Origin: Chloroflexota bacterium
Lineage (GTDB): Bacteria > Chloroflexota > Chloroflexia > Thermomicrobiales > UBA6265
NCBI GenBank assembly: GCA_019348515.1
Contig: JAHWJF010000027.1
Location: forward strand, 8,838 to 14,127
Length of the DNA stretch: 5,290 nucleotides
Direction: 5' to 3'
Shown here: one piece after another, positions 4,558 through 5,290 of the stretch
Position numbering within the stretch: the stretch's first letter is position 1
Layout: each line of letters starts with the position of its first letter
Program-made: the position numbers and the translations under genes
Notes under the pieces: generated by a model
Seen by the model: the letters and a program-made list of their open reading frames with translations, nothing else
Told to the model about the DNA's origin: nothing
Databases searched by the model: none

Positions 4558-5290
4558 TCAGTCGGTCGCGAGGTCACTGTAGCGGCGCATCAGCGGCGTG
4601 ACCGAGACGCCATGAACGAGCACTGACGCGGCCACAGCGGCCAGGGTAACGCTCGTGAGCAAATGGGCCAGATCGTCCGGCAGGCCGTGCTCGATGGCAT
4701 ACATCAGATAGTAGATGGAGCCGATGCCCCGGATCCCGAACCAGGCGATGAAACCGCGCTGCAACCACGTCGTCGTCGACCCGATCATCCCGAGACCCGC
4801 GGCCAGCGGTCGGATCACCAACAGCAGCACAGGCACAAACCAGAACGCAACGTCGGGGATGCCGATGACCGAGATCATCACTCCGACCATCAGCATCACC
4901 ACGACCTCGCCGATCCGCTCCAACTGCTCGGTAAAGCCGAGCACGGCTTGCGTCATGTACGCGGGCGCCGTCTCTGGGTGGGTGGCGATCTCCTCCGCCC
5001 GGCCCTCCGCCGCGGCCTTCGCCACAACTTCGTCCGGCGCGTTTTCCTGTCCGAGGGCCCGCTCTTCGATTTTGCGCAGCGCCAGCCCCGCCGCGAAGAC
5101 GGCCAGGAACCCATAGGTGTGCAGGAGCAGAGCAATGCCATAGGAGAGGGCGATCAACCCGAGTGCGAGAAAGTCGTCCAGCCCAAGCGCCTCTTTGTGC
5201 TCGCGCCGCAGATACAGAATGATGCGACCGGCCGCGCTCCCCAGGAGCCAACCGACGAGAAGCCCGCCGGGAATTGCCCAGAGAACGTCA
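4558..5290 (-). CDS. Cation:proton antiporter (CPA1/NhaP type), C-terminal part
   Basis: The 5' end lies beyond the right edge; 243 residues are readable in one frame from base 5289 to TGA at 4558-4560. It is an inner-membrane protein exchanging Na+ or K+ for H+. Several membrane segments are visible: about 2-27 ('VLWAIPGGLLVGWLLGSAAG'), 42-70 ('LALGLIALSYGIALLLHTYG' and on), then a charged cytosolic loop rich in Glu and Ala, then 'VVVMLMVGVMISVIGI' and 'WFVPVLLLVIRPLAAGLGMI'. A segment with 'GFIAWFGIRGIGSIYYL' is the hallmark near the C-terminus of NhaP-like exchangers, with its conserved Arg. The last helix 'LAAVAASVLVHGVSVTPLM' is also typical. It ends shortly after, with no visible TrkA-C or other regulatory tail. 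The ion cannot be told from this part. The kinase gene starts 149 bases downstream with its own likely promoter, so the two need not be co-regulated. Confidence 0.94.
   Translation of the reverse strand, partial: DVLWAIPGGLLVGWLLGSAAGRIILYLRREHKEALGLDDFLALGLIALSYGIALLLHTYGFLAVFAAGLALRKIEERALGQENAPDEVVAKAAAEGRAEEIATHPETAPAYMTQAVLGFTEQLERIGEVVVMLMVGVMISVIGIPDVAFWFVPVLLLVIRPLAAGLGMIGSTTTWLQRGFIAWFGIRGIGSIYYLMYAIEHGLPDDLAHLLTSVTLAAVAASVLVHGVSVTPLMRRYSDLATD

Noticed and set aside
4574..5251. Second minus-strand open frame overlapping the antiporter
   Set aside because: Its product is an Arg/Gly/Ala-rich out-of-frame reading; the other frame gives clear membrane segments and the WFGIRGIGS motif.

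Overview
This window reads as ordinary chromosome from a high-GC bacterium. It holds seven genes or gene ends and no trace of phage, transposase, CRISPR, tRNA or rRNA. A member of Chloroflexota, perhaps Thermomicrobia, is my best guess. The reasons are the secreted Cys/NTF2-like protein with an 'ATPSP' type mature N-terminus, the small SWIM zinc-finger protein, and the G-rich 8-bp intergenic repeats, all of which I recall as common in that group. This is an inference from style, not a search result.

Left part, plus strand: the last 41 codons of a short-chain dehydrogenase/reductase (1-128), then a 171-base gap with no convincing promoter or terminator, then a complete 3-hydroxyacyl-CoA-dehydrogenase-type enzyme (300-1247). 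Next comes a 135-base gap with two GC-rich hairpins, then a secreted NTF2-like protein (1383-1997). The two oxidoreductases may share a catabolic unit for a hydroxy acid or hydroxyacyl-CoA.

Middle: the plus-strand genes meet minus-strand genes at a convergent junction (1998-2153). It is bounded by two inverted arms, each made of four tandem 8-mers of the form GGGTNNTR. Each arm places regularly spaced GGG runs on the sense strand of the gene it follows, so both transcripts would end in a G-quadruplex-capable tail. This is the most striking feature of the window. Beyond it, on the minus strand, lie two small zinc-binding proteins: a Cys-rich 88-residue protein (2420-2154) and a 100-residue SWIM zinc-finger protein (2820-2518). 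The latter has a clear extended -10 promoter upstream.

Right part, minus strand: a complete four-carbon acid sugar kinase (DUF1537 family, 4408-2990) with a plausible promoter and a leader that contains hairpins and a seven-codon reading frame overlapping the kinase start. Upstream of it is the C-terminal part of a CPA1-type cation:proton antiporter (5290-4558), cut by the window edge. The kinase and the two dehydrogenases could belong to acid-sugar catabolism, but they lie on opposite strands, so this link is only suggestive. No stretch longer than 300 bases lacks a gene; the largest gaps are 129-299 and 2821-2989.
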